Source: Actinomadura barringtoniae | GTDB taxonomy: Bacteria; Actinomycetota; Actinomycetes; Streptosporangiales; Streptosporangiaceae | Direction: 5' to 3' | DNA: 64,000 bases | NCBI RefSeq assembly: GCF_017573505.1 | Contig: NZ_JAGEOJ010000009.1 | Location: 395,505 to 459,504, forward strand | Shown: one piece after another, positions 16,380 to 24,830 of the stretch | How the letters are laid out: every line of letters begins with the position of its first letter | Numbering within the stretch: the stretch's first letter is position 1 | Program-made: the position numbers and the translations under genes | The notes under the pieces: model-generated | What the model was told of the DNA's origin: nothing | The model's database searches: none | The model's input: the letters and a program-made list of their open reading frames with translations, nothing else

Positions 16380-18016
16380 GTGCTGATGACCTTGCCCTTC
16401 TCGTTCACCGCCAGATAGCCGCCGCCGTAGTCGTCGGTGAAGTGGATCATCATCGTCGGGCGGTCGCCGTTGAACGCCCACGCGGACTCCACGATGACGT
16501 ACCGCATCGTCGGCTTCGGCACCTTCAGCGTGCGCTTCGCCCGCTCCAGCAGGGCAGGCAGCGCGTCCCAGTTGAAGCGGCTCGGGTCGACCTTGGCGTC
16601 GCCGGTGGTGATCGCGATACTCGGCCGTTCCCGTACGGCCGCGTCGGCGCCCTTCTCGTAGGTGTAGTTGTCGAACGCGGCGCGCCGCCCGGCCACCGGG
16701 GCGTCGGCGTTGGCCCGCTCCTCGTAGATGGTCAGCTCCGCGAACTGCTTGCTCTTGGACGCGTCCTGCAGCTTCTTGATGACCGCGCGCACGGCCGCCG
16801 GCGTCAGCAGCGTCGAGCCGTTCACCGCCGTGCCGGACCCCGCCTTGGTGGTCGCCCGCGGGGCCCCGCGCGACGCGGTCGGGTTGGAGCCGCCGGTCCC
16901 GGCCCGGGCGTCGTCGCTCCGGTCCAGCACCTTCGGCAGCACGAACCCGATCAGCACGACCAGAGCGGCGAGGACGGCGACCACCGGCACGGCGATCGCG
17001 GCCACGAGCAAGCCGGGGCGGCTGCGCCGCACGGGGGCGGGCGGCGGCGGGTAGGTGCCGCTCATGTGGGACGGATGGGTCGAGGGCGGCGGCTGGGTCG
17101 GCCAGGAGGGCGACGACGGCAGCGGCGGCGGCGCTCCCATGCCATGCGCGCCGGGCGGTCCGGGCGGCGCCGCGACCGGGCCGGACGACCGTTCCGCGTG
17201 CGCGAGCATCTGGTCGAGGCGTTCGGGCGCGGGCCGGGCCGCCGGGTTGGGCACCAGCAGGTCCTGGAGAACGGGTCCGAGCGCACCGGCCCGCTGCGGC
17301 GGCGGGATCTGGGCCGACATGACGGCGGCCAGCGTCGCGGCGGCCGTCGGGCGGCGCATCGGGTTGTTGCCCTCGACCGCGACGTACAGCAGCAGGCCGA
17401 GCGACCACAGGTCGGACGCCGGGTCGCCCTCGTTGCCGTGCAGCCGTTCCGGCGCGATGTACTCCGGCGACCCGACCAGCGCGCCGGTCGCGGTGACGCG
17501 GGAGGCGTCGTCCAGCACGGCGATGCCGAAGTCGGTGAGGACAGGCGTCCCGTCCGAGCGCAGCAGGACGTTGGCGGGCTTGACGTCGCGGTGCTGGATC
17601 CCGGCCGCGTGCACGGCCCGCAGCGCGCCGAGGATCCCCCGCCCGAGCGCCGCCGCCTCGGCGGGCGGCAGCGGCCCGCGCGCCAGCCGGTCCTGTAGCG
17701 ACTGCCCGCGTACGAGCTCCATCACCAGCCACGGGTGCGGCAGCTCCGGCGAGTCGACGATGTGATGGATCGTCACCACGTTCGGATGCTCGACGCGCGC
17801 CAGCGCCCGCGCCTCGCGCATCACGCGCTCGTGCATCATCCGCGCGGTCGCGGGGTCCAGGTCGGCGGAGTCGGTCCCGGCGAGACGGACCTCCTTCAAC
17901 GCGACCTCGCGCTCCAGCGCCAGGTCGAGCGCGCGCCAGACGGTCCCCATGCCCCCGCTGCCGAGCCGTCCCCGCAGCTCGAACCGCCCGTCGATCACCT
18001 TCTGCCCAGACGTCAC
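16361..18016 (-). CDS. Membrane-anchored serine/threonine protein kinase
   Basis: A 551-aa PknB-type kinase. Gly loop GRLGSGGMGTV (residues 16-26), ATP-binding Lys41, catalytic loop QHRDVKPANVL, DFG (TDFGIAV), and the SPEYIAPERL substrate-recognition segment are all intact. A Pro-rich juxtamembrane linker of about 85 residues precedes one membrane helix (LLVAAIAVPVVAVLAALVVLIG). The external C-terminal domain of about 190 residues carries no PASTA repeats and is not recognised. GTG 18016 is the start by alignment with kinase N-termini; no Shine-Dalgarno is evident. Confidence 0.87.
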   Translation of the reverse strand: MTSGQKVIDGRFELRGRLGSGGMGTVWRALDLALEREVALKEVRLAGTDSADLDPATARMMHERVMREARALARVEHPNVVTIHHIVDSPELPHPWLVMELVRGQSLQDRLARGPLPPAEAAALGRGILGALRAVHAAGIQHRDVKPANVLLRSDGTPVLTDFGIAVLDDASRVTATGALVGSPEYIAPERLHGNEGDPASDLWSLGLLLYVAVEGNNPMRRPTAAATLAAVMSAQIPPPQRAGALGPVLQDLLVPNPAARPAPERLDQMLAHAERSSGPVAAPPGPPGAHGMGAPPPLPSSPSWPTQPPPSTHPSHMSGTYPPPPAPVRRSRPGLLVAAIAVPVVAVLAALVVLIGFVLPKVLDRSDDARAGTGGSNPTASRGAPRATTKAGSGTAVNGSTLLTPAAVRAVIKKLQDASKSKQFAELTIYEERANADAPVAGRRAAFDNYTYEKGADAAVRERPSIAITTGDAKVDPSRFNWDALPALLERAKRTLKVPKPTMRYVIVESAWAFNGDRPTMMIHFTDDYGGGYLAVNEKGKVISTYPSTS

Positions 18017-18081
18017 GGCGCACAGCCTAGAACGCCCCGACCACAGAAAACGCGCGAGTCCCCGCAAACGCCGCAAGCGGT

Positions 18082-19584
18082 CTAGTGGGAGCTCTCGGTC
18101 GGCTCGAATCCCTTGGGGATCAGGCGCCAGCCGATCACCCCCGAGACCGCCAGCAGAACGCCTCCTGCCAGGCACGCCAGCCCCAGCGCGTGGGTGAAGG
18201 AGGAGGCGGCGGCATCGACGATCCGCAGGCCGAGCGGCGCGACGACGCTCTGCGCGAACGCGACCGCCTCGCCGATCGAGTCGCGGACCTTCTCCATCGC
18301 CTCCGGCCGCATCCCGAGGTCGGAGATGTCTGCGCGGTAGAGCGCCGCGGCGATGCTGCCGATCACCGCGACACCGAGGGCGCTGCCCAGCTCGTACGAC
18401 ATCTCCTCGACGGCGGCGGCGCCTCCGGCCAGTTCGGCGGGGGCCGCCGACATCAGGGTCACCGAGGCGGCCGTCGCGGCCACGCCGAGGCCCGATCCGA
18501 GCGCGGCCAGGGCGATGGCGATGTGGACGTACCTCAGCTCGCCGAACGTGTCGGCCAGCCACGGGATCGCCATCCCGAGCGCGCCGACGAGCATGCCCAC
18601 GCCCAGCACGTGCCGTACCGAGAACCGGTCCAGGAGCCGCGCGGTGAAAAGCGGCGCGATGATGAGCGCGATGGGCGCGGGCAGCATCCGCAGCCCGGCG
18701 TCGAAGGGCTTGAGGCCCTGGGCGTACTGGAACCACTGGCCGAGCAGGAACAGCAGCGCGCCCAGCGCCATCATCCCGAGCAGGATCGAGACCGACGCCA
18801 CGCTGAACGGGCGGCTGGCGAACAGCCGCACCTGCAGCAGCGGGTGCTCCAGGCGCAGCTGCCGCCGTACGAAGACGGTCAGCAGCACGGCCGCGACGAC
18901 CAGCAGCACCGCGCCGGTGACCACGTCGTGGCCGCCGACCAGCTTGATCCCGGCGGCCAGGGCCAGCATCCCGCCGAGCGACTGGGCGACTCCCCACCAG
19001 TCCCAGGCGCCCTCGCGCGGGCTGGTCGACTCCGGCACCAGCCACAGCGCCAGGGCGACGCAGACCGCGGCGACCGGCACGTTCACCAGGAACGCGGCGT
19101 GCCAGTCGAAGGTCTGCACCAGCAGCCCGCCGACCAGCGGCCCGAGCGCGAGCCCGGCGCCGATCACGGCGGTCCAGATGCTGTAGGCGACGGCGCGTTC
19201 GCGCGGGTCGGTGAACACCACCCGCACGATCGACAGCGTCGAGGGCATGATCGCGGCCCCGCCGACGCCGAGCAGCGCGCGGGCCGCGATCACCACCCAC
19301 GGGTCGTTCGCCACCACCGCCAGCAGCGAGGCCAGGGCGAACACCACGAAACCGGCGACGAGCAGCCTGCGGCGCCCCCAGCGATCGCCGAGGGCGCCAC
19401 AGGTGATGAGCAGCCCGGACAGCACCAGCGCGTACGCGTCGATGATCCAGAGCTGTTCGATCGAGCTCGGCTGCAGGTCCGCGACCAGCGACGGGAACGC
19501 CACGTTCAGGATCGTGGTGTCCATCGCGATGATGAGCAGGCTGCCCGACAACACCGCCAGCACAGCCCAGCGCCGGCCGCCCAT
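18082..19584 (-). CDS. MFS drug-efflux transporter, DHA2 type (14 TM)
   Basis: A 500-aa transporter with about 14 hydrophobic helices. Helix 1 has the DHA2 signature MDTTILNVAFPSL, loop 2-3 has GDRWGRRRLL, and motif C (GLALGPLVGGLLV) marks a proton antiporter. It likely exports a hydrophobic drug or endogenous product. It is 93 bp downstream of the methyltransferase gene on the same strand, so it might export a product of that cluster, but it could be independent. Confidence 0.85.
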   Translation of the reverse strand: MGGRRWAVLAVLSGSLLIIAMDTTILNVAFPSLVADLQPSSIEQLWIIDAYALVLSGLLITCGALGDRWGRRRLLVAGFVVFALASLLAVVANDPWVVIAARALLGVGGAAIMPSTLSIVRVVFTDPRERAVAYSIWTAVIGAGLALGPLVGGLLVQTFDWHAAFLVNVPVAAVCVALALWLVPESTSPREGAWDWWGVAQSLGGMLALAAGIKLVGGHDVVTGAVLLVVAAVLLTVFVRRQLRLEHPLLQVRLFASRPFSVASVSILLGMMALGALLFLLGQWFQYAQGLKPFDAGLRMLPAPIALIIAPLFTARLLDRFSVRHVLGVGMLVGALGMAIPWLADTFGELRYVHIAIALAALGSGLGVAATAASVTLMSAAPAELAGGAAAVEEMSYELGSALGVAVIGSIAAALYRADISDLGMRPEAMEKVRDSIGEAVAFAQSVVAPLGLRIVDAAASSFTHALGLACLAGGVLLAVSGVIGWRLIPKGFEPTESSH

Positions 19585-19677
19585 GCGTCCCCCCCCAGGT
19601 CCAAGGGGGGTCGATCATGACTTTCCCGCCCCGGCCCCGCCGGACACCTCCGCCGGGGGACCTGTGGCCCGGCGCCT

Positions 19678-20535
19678 CTAGGGGCGGTCGGCCACGATCA
19701 GGAGGTACTGGAAGCTGCCCTCCCGGTAGGCGGTGAGGAACGGCCCCTCGATGCCCGTGGCGACGGGCGACTGCTCCCGCAGCTCCCAGTACGGGATCGT
19801 CTGCCGGGTCAGGTCGACGACCCGGGACGGGATCAGCCCGTTGTCGGCCAGCGCCTTGAAGTAGGCGCTGCGCGGATGGATCTTGCAGTGGTAGTGCTCG
19901 TCGATCTCCCGGACCGATGTGGACCGGCCGGTCACGTCGTTGTAGCAGCCGGTGATGCAGACGTAGTGGCCGCCGGGGGCCAGCAGCCGCACGAACTCCG
20001 AGAACAGGTCCCCGAGATCCACGTACATGGTCGTCTCGTTGGTCCAGATGCCCCGGAACGCCCCCGACGGGAAGCCGGTGTCGAGCATGTTGAGGAAGTG
20101 GAACCGGACCCGGTCCTCCTTGCCGCGCAGCGCCGACTGCTCGCGGGCGAAGCCGACCTGGTACTCCGAGATCGACACCCCGTCGGTCTCGCTGCCGAAG
20201 CGGGCGTTGGCCATGATGCTCGTGCCGCCCCGGCCCGAACCGGCGTCCAGCAGCCGGTCGCCCGGCCCGACCTCGCCGAACTGGTCGAGCATGAAGTCGG
20301 CCTGCGCCGTCTCCAGCCGGTGCAGTTCCTCGATGATCGCCTCCCCGCGGCGTTCCCCGCCCGCCTCCAGGACGGCCGGGTCGTAGTCGCCCAGCCCGTA
20401 GTGATGGTGGTAGATGCCGTCGACCTCGCCGAGCGCGAGGTTGACGCGGTCGTCGCGCCGGTTGTCCCACCAGGCGGCGACGTCGCGCTGGTAGGCGGTG
20501 GCCAGGACCTGCTCGGGACGGCTCTGTCCGATCAT
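19678..20535 (-). CDS. Geranyl diphosphate 2-C-methyltransferase
   Basis: A 285-aa SAM-dependent methyltransferase. Motif I is LDAGSGRGGTS (residues 96-106); the N-terminal IYHHHYG (41-47) and FHFLNMLDTGFPSGAF/NETTMYVD region match the GPPMT family rather than ordinary cyclopropane synthases. GPPMT makes 2-methyl-GPP, the precursor of 2-methylisoborneol. AAGGAG precedes ATG 20535. It starts 11 bp after the encapsulin stop. In Streptomyces (SCO7699-7701) a terpene cyclase gene lies between these two; it is absent here and I see none elsewhere in the window. Confidence 0.85.
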   Translation of the reverse strand: MIGQSRPEQVLATAYQRDVAAWWDNRRDDRVNLALGEVDGIYHHHYGLGDYDPAVLEAGGERRGEAIIEELHRLETAQADFMLDQFGEVGPGDRLLDAGSGRGGTSIMANARFGSETDGVSISEYQVGFAREQSALRGKEDRVRFHFLNMLDTGFPSGAFRGIWTNETTMYVDLGDLFSEFVRLLAPGGHYVCITGCYNDVTGRSTSVREIDEHYHCKIHPRSAYFKALADNGLIPSRVVDLTRQTIPYWELREQSPVATGIEGPFLTAYREGSFQYLLIVADRP

Positions 20536-20546
20536 CTCTCTCCTTG

Positions 20547-21971
20547 TCAGCTGAACGGGCGGGAGATCTCGACGTTCTCCAGGACGCCGAGGGCATCGGG
20601 GACCAGTACTGCGGCGGAGTAGTAGGCGCTGACCAGGTAGGAGATGACGGCCTGGTCGTTGATGCCCATGAAGCGCACGTTGAGCGCGGGCTCGTACTCG
20701 TCGGGGATCCCGATCTGGTGGAGGCCGATGACGCCCTGGTCGTCCTCGCCGGTCCGCATCGCCAGGATCGTGGAGGTGCGGCCGCCGGTGATCGGGATCT
20801 TGTTGCAGGGCAGGATCGGCACGCCGCGCCAGGCGGGGAGCCGGTCGCCGTTGATCTCGACGGCGTCGGGGTAGAGGCCGCGCCGGTTGCACTCGCGGCC
20901 GAACGCGGCGATCGCGCGCGGATGGGCCAGGAACACCCGGGTGCCGCGGCGCCGGGTGAGCAGCTCGTCCATGTCGTCGGGCGTGGGCGGACCCGAGTGG
21001 GTCTGGAGCCGCTGGGAGTAGTCGACGTTGTTCAGCAGCCCGAACGAGGCGTTGTTGACCAGCTCGTCCTCCTGGCGCTCGCGCAGCGCCTCGACGGTCA
21101 GCCTGAGCTGCTGCTCGACCTGGTCCATCGGCTCGTTGTAGAGATCGGCGACGCGCGTGTGCACGCGCAGCACGGTCTGCGCGACGCTCAGCTCGTACTC
21201 GCGCGGTGAGAGCTCGTAGTCGGCGAACGTGCCGGGGATCCCGGGCTCGCCGTCGTGCCCCGAGGCGATCTCGATGTCCGCCTCGCCGCGCCTGTTCTGG
21301 GGCTTCCCGGCGTTCTCCCGGAACCGCTCGACCTGGTCGCCGAGCTCGGGCGACCGGTCGGCGAGTTCCTGGAACCGCTGCCGGGTCAGCGACAGCAGCG
21401 TGGTCGCGGTCGCCGCCACCACGGTGTGGACCCAGCCGGGCGCCTCCTCGGTCAGCGCCTCGCCGCCGAAGTAGCCGCCGTCGGCCTCGACGCCGAGCCG
21501 GGTGCCCTCGCCGTACTCGCCGGTGCCGATCCGGTCCACCCGGCCGTGCGCGACGATGAAGAAGCGGTCCGCGCGGCCGCCCTCATCGGTGATGCTCGCG
21601 CCCGCCTCCACCTCTTCCTGCTCGAAGCCCTCGGAAAGGGCGGCCAGCACGGCGTCGTCCGTCACACCCGCGAACAGCGGGATCTCGCGCAGGCTGGGCG
21701 GGACGACCCGCGCCTCACCGCCCTCGCGGGCGACGGTCACGCGGCCGCCACCGACCGCGTACGTGAGCCGGCGGTTGACGCGATAGGTGCCGCCGGACAC
21801 CTGCACCCAGGGGAGCACCCGCAGGAGCCACCGGGAGCTGATCCCCTGCATCTGCGGGACGGATTTCGTGGTCGTCGCGAGGTTCCGGGCCGCCGCGGTG
21901 CCCAGGCTCGACGGTTGCTGCGATCGCTCTCGCGGTTGCTGTGCCGGATCCGTTCCAGCATCCACCGACAT
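20547..21971 (-). CDS. eshA: Family 2B encapsulin shell protein with cyclic-nucleotide-binding insert (EshA-like)
   Basis: A 474-aa HK97-fold nanocompartment shell protein. The N-arm (residues 1-60) and first shell strands are followed by an inserted cyclic-nucleotide-binding-like domain (about 95-212, IPLFAGVTDDAVLAAL...GEYGEG...GGYFGGEAL). The HK97 core then continues (ADYELSPREYELSV..., TRRRGTRVFLAHPRAIAAFGRECNRRGLYP, ITGGRTSTILAMRTGED, FMGINDQAVISYLVSAYYSAAVLVPDALG). ATG 21971 is chosen over 21986 because GGAGG sits 8 bp before it. Family 2B shells in Streptomyces package 2-methylisoborneol synthase; here only the methyltransferase partner is next door. Confidence 0.92.
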   Translation of the reverse strand: MSVDAGTDPAQQPRERSQQPSSLGTAAARNLATTTKSVPQMQGISSRWLLRVLPWVQVSGGTYRVNRRLTYAVGGGRVTVAREGGEARVVPPSLREIPLFAGVTDDAVLAALSEGFEQEEVEAGASITDEGGRADRFFIVAHGRVDRIGTGEYGEGTRLGVEADGGYFGGEALTEEAPGWVHTVVAATATTLLSLTRQRFQELADRSPELGDQVERFRENAGKPQNRRGEADIEIASGHDGEPGIPGTFADYELSPREYELSVAQTVLRVHTRVADLYNEPMDQVEQQLRLTVEALRERQEDELVNNASFGLLNNVDYSQRLQTHSGPPTPDDMDELLTRRRGTRVFLAHPRAIAAFGRECNRRGLYPDAVEINGDRLPAWRGVPILPCNKIPITGGRTSTILAMRTGEDDQGVIGLHQIGIPDEYEPALNVRFMGINDQAVISYLVSAYYSAAVLVPDALGVLENVEISRPFS

Positions 21972-22067
21972 CGGCTTCGCCTCCATCTACGGGAACGCTC
22001 ACAGATGGTGTCCGAAGCTTCACTGCTTGCATATGTCGCGACCGTCAGGGGGACCTTGCGGTCGCGG

Positions 22068-23723
22068 TCAGATGTCGGCGCGCAACTCGCGTTTAAGAAT
22101 CTTGCCGACCGGATTGCGGGGCAGCGAGTCGCGCAGTTCGAGCCGCTCAGGCAGCTTGTAGGAGGCGATGTGCCGGTCGCGCAGGAATGTCACCAGATCG
22201 TCGAGAGACGGGGCAACGATTCCCGGCGCCGGGACGACGACGGCGCAGATCTTCTCCCCGAGCATCTCGTCGGGATAGCCGACGATGGCGACCTCGCCGA
22301 CGGCCGGATGCTCGGCGATGAGATGCTCCAGTTCGGCCGCCGCAATGTTCATGCCACCCCGGATCACCAGATCCTTCGCACGGTCGACATACCGGACGAA
22401 CTGCCGCCGCTCCCCCGCGATCTCGAAAATGTCGCCGGTCTTGAGGTAGCCCTGCTCGTCGAACGGGCCGGCCGGCCCCGCGCCGCCCAGGTAGCCCGCG
22501 AAGACCTGCGGCCCCTTGAGCCGCAGCTCACCCGGACGCTCCGGCTCGGTGATGTCCTCGCCGGTCACCAGGTCGACGACGCGCATCCGGGTCCACTTGT
22601 CGGCGCGCGTGGACCACGAGACGCCGGGCGTTCCGTACCTGGGGAAGTAGCGGGCGCGCTGCTCGGGATCGGGCACGTCGTAGGGGTCGGTCAGCATCCC
22701 GGCACCCTCGTTGGAGCCGAAGAAGTTGATGACGCCGATGCCGTGCCGTTCCTGCCAGCCGCGCACCATCACGGGCGAGAGCGGCGCCGAGCCGGAGCCG
22801 ATCCGCGTGAGCGAGGAGAGGTCGACGGCCGCGAGCATGTCCTCGCGGGCGAGCAGCATGTTCAGCAGGGCCGGCGCCGCGACCGTGTAGGTGACCCGCT
22901 CCTGCTGGATCTGGCCGAGGAAGGTCGGCAGGTCGAACGGGTGGTGCTGGACGAACACGCCGCCGACGAGCAGCCACGGCAGGAACAGGCCCGCGAACCC
23001 GGCCATGTTGACCATCGGAAACGGGTTGAGCAGCACGTCGTCGGCCGTCATGCGCGGCGCTTCCATACACACGGTCGCGACGGCCAGCCAGTCGTTGTGG
23101 CAGCGCGGCACGCCCTTGGGGGTACTCTCGGTGCCGGACGTCCAGCAGATGGTGACGCAGTCGTTCGGGTCGGCGACGTGGGCGGGGACGCGCCCTCGCG
23201 CCTCGGTCGGCGCCTCGGTCGGCGCCTCGGTCGGCGCGTCGTCCAGGGAGATCAGCGGCAGGCCGAGAGCCGCCGCCTCCGCCGCCATCGAACGGCCCCC
23301 GAAGCGCTCGACGGTGACGTAGGCGGCGAACTCGGCCAGCTTGGCGAGCTGGGAGATCTCGTGCTCGCGGTACTGCATCGGCAGCGGCGACACGATCAGG
23401 CCGATGCGCCAGCAGGCCAGATACAGCGCGACCTGCTCGACGGTGTTGGGCAGCTGGACCCCGATCACCTGGCCCGCGGTCAGGCCGCGGCCCGCCAGCA
23501 GGGCGGCCAGGCGATCGACCTCTGCGTCCAGTTCGCTCCAGGTGAGGCGGCGCGGCGGGAGGCCGACGAGGTCCTGCTTGTTGGCCGGGTCGACCACCGC
23601 GAGGCGGTCCGGGTTCTCGCGCACCCGGGCGCGGAACAGCGCGTCCAGGGTGTCCTCGCCCCACCAGCCGGCCGCCGTGTACTCGGCGACGCGCTCGGGC
23701 GGATGCAGCCTCCGTGCCCCCAT
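22068..23723 (-). CDS. AMP-forming acyl-CoA synthetase / ligase
   Basis: A 551-aa ANL-superfamily enzyme. A3 loop TICWTSGTESTPKGVPR, A5 FFGSNEGAG, A7/A8 YLKTGDIFEIAG and RAKDLVIRGGMNIAAAELE, and the C-terminal catalytic Lys (PVGKILKRELR) are intact. It activates a carboxylate as adenylate and then thioester; the acid is not defined. ATG 23723 follows GGAGGGG. Residues about 164-176 (APTEAPTEAPTEA) come from a 12-bp triplicate. It is 25 bp downstream of the LLM oxidoreductase gene and 96 bp upstream of the encapsulin. Confidence 0.85.
   Translation of the reverse strand: MGARRLHPPERVAEYTAAGWWGEDTLDALFRARVRENPDRLAVVDPANKQDLVGLPPRRLTWSELDAEVDRLAALLAGRGLTAGQVIGVQLPNTVEQVALYLACWRIGLIVSPLPMQYREHEISQLAKLAEFAAYVTVERFGGRSMAAEAAALGLPLISLDDAPTEAPTEAPTEARGRVPAHVADPNDCVTICWTSGTESTPKGVPRCHNDWLAVATVCMEAPRMTADDVLLNPFPMVNMAGFAGLFLPWLLVGGVFVQHHPFDLPTFLGQIQQERVTYTVAAPALLNMLLAREDMLAAVDLSSLTRIGSGSAPLSPVMVRGWQERHGIGVINFFGSNEGAGMLTDPYDVPDPEQRARYFPRYGTPGVSWSTRADKWTRMRVVDLVTGEDITEPERPGELRLKGPQVFAGYLGGAGPAGPFDEQGYLKTGDIFEIAGERRQFVRYVDRAKDLVIRGGMNIAAAELEHLIAEHPAVGEVAIVGYPDEMLGEKICAVVVPAPGIVAPSLDDLVTFLRDRHIASYKLPERLELRDSLPRNPVGKILKRELRADI
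23200..23235. repeat. Three perfect 12-bp tandem repeats inside the ligase gene
   Basis: GCCTCGGTCGGC is present three times in tandem at 23200-23235, encoding repeated Ala-Pro-Thr-Glu on the minus strand. It is in frame and falls in the linker before the A3 loop, so it should be tolerated. The length is likely to vary between strains. Confidence 0.9.
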
Positions 23724-23748
23724 GACCCCTCCAGGTCGTCCGGTTCGA

Positions 23749-24723
23749 TCAGTCCAGTTCCTTGACGCGGGCGAGCGTGCGCACGCCTCCGGGGTCATCG
23801 TCGGTGCTGGCGGCGATCACGACCACCTCGTCCGCGCCCGCCGCCCCGTACTCCTCCAGCCGGGCCTTCACCGCGTCCGGGTCGCCGACCAGGCCGACGG
23901 CCGCGACCACCTCGGGCCCGATCGCGGCGAGCAGTTCGCGCGGATGCGGGCGGGCGCGGGCGAACGCGACCAGCTCACCGAAGCCCGCCTCGATGAACAT
24001 CTCGCCATAGCCCGGCGCGGCCAGGTAGCCGACGAGGCCGCGCCGCAGCTGCTCCAGCGCCTCGGGAGAGGGGTCGACCGCGGCGGTCACCCAGACCGCC
24101 ACCCGCGGCGCGGGCCGTCCGGCGGCGGCGGACGCCTCACGCATGTCGCGTACGAGCGCGGCGGCGGATGCGGGCGTGATGAGGTTCAGCACCATCCGGT
24201 CGGCGAGCGTGGCTGCGGTACGTACGGCGGCCGGGCCGAACGCCGCGACCGTGAGACCGGACTTGGGCGCGGGCAGCCGCAGCCGGTAGCCGCGCGTGCT
24301 GACGACCTGGCCGTCCTGGCTGACCTTCTCGCCGTCCAGGAACGCGCGCAGGGCCGTCGCGGACTCGCGGAGCGCGACGGCGGGACGGCGGCGGTCGCGG
24401 CCGTGCCACTCCCCCACCACCACGGGGCTGGAGGTGCCGATGGCCACGTCCACCCGGCGTCCGGTGAGGTCGGCTACCGAGGCGACCCCGCGCGCGATCG
24501 ACATCGGGTCCCGTACGGCGACCGCCAGCGGCCCGAGCGTGAGCGGGATCCGCTCGGTGCGCGCGGCGACGGCGGTGGCGAGCGCGAAGACGTCGTAGGT
24601 CGCCATCTCGCCGAGCCACAGCTCGCCGTAGCCGAGCCGGTCTGCGGCGGCGACGGTGATCAGCGCCTCGGCCGGCGGGCGGTCCTGCCAGTAGCCGGGC
24701 GAGGCCGACAGCGCGGGTGTCAT
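23749..24723 (-). CDS. LLM-class (F420-dependent type) oxidoreductase
   Basis: A 324-aa bacterial-luciferase-like TIM barrel. Landmarks are ADRLGYGELWLGEM, RTERIPLTLGPLAV, RGVASVADLTGRRVDVAIGTS and the late VGDPDAVKARLEEYGAAGADEVVV. In actinomycetes this subfamily typically uses F420, which I infer. The substrate is unknown; the ligase gene follows after 25 bp, so the two may act on one acid. The ATG has no clear Shine-Dalgarno, and TATTGT lies 11 bp before it on the minus strand, so a leaderless or short-leader transcript is possible. Confidence 0.8.
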   Translation of the reverse strand: MTPALSASPGYWQDRPPAEALITVAAADRLGYGELWLGEMATYDVFALATAVAARTERIPLTLGPLAVAVRDPMSIARGVASVADLTGRRVDVAIGTSSPVVVGEWHGRDRRRPAVALRESATALRAFLDGEKVSQDGQVVSTRGYRLRLPAPKSGLTVAAFGPAAVRTAATLADRMVLNLITPASAAALVRDMREASAAAGRPAPRVAVWVTAAVDPSPEALEQLRRGLVGYLAAPGYGEMFIEAGFGELVAFARARPHPRELLAAIGPEVVAAVGLVGDPDAVKARLEEYGAAGADEVVVIAASTDDDPGGVRTLARVKELD

Positions 24724-24830
24724 GAGGTCAAACTACAATAAACGAAGTTACTAGGCCAGACGGGGCTCCGGCGGCCGGGCGCGTCTTCTGTAGGGTCGGA
24801 CCCGCAGGTACCGAACGAAAGGTGGCGGCA

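Noticed and set aside
19678..20535. Cyclopropane-fatty-acid synthase
   Set aside because: The IYHHHYG and NETTMY segments and the encapsulin neighbour fit GPP methyltransferase better.
16361..20596. A 1,411-aa fusion of methyltransferase, transporter and kinase
   Set aside because: The upstream part reads the other genes out of frame; the kinase begins at GTG 18016.
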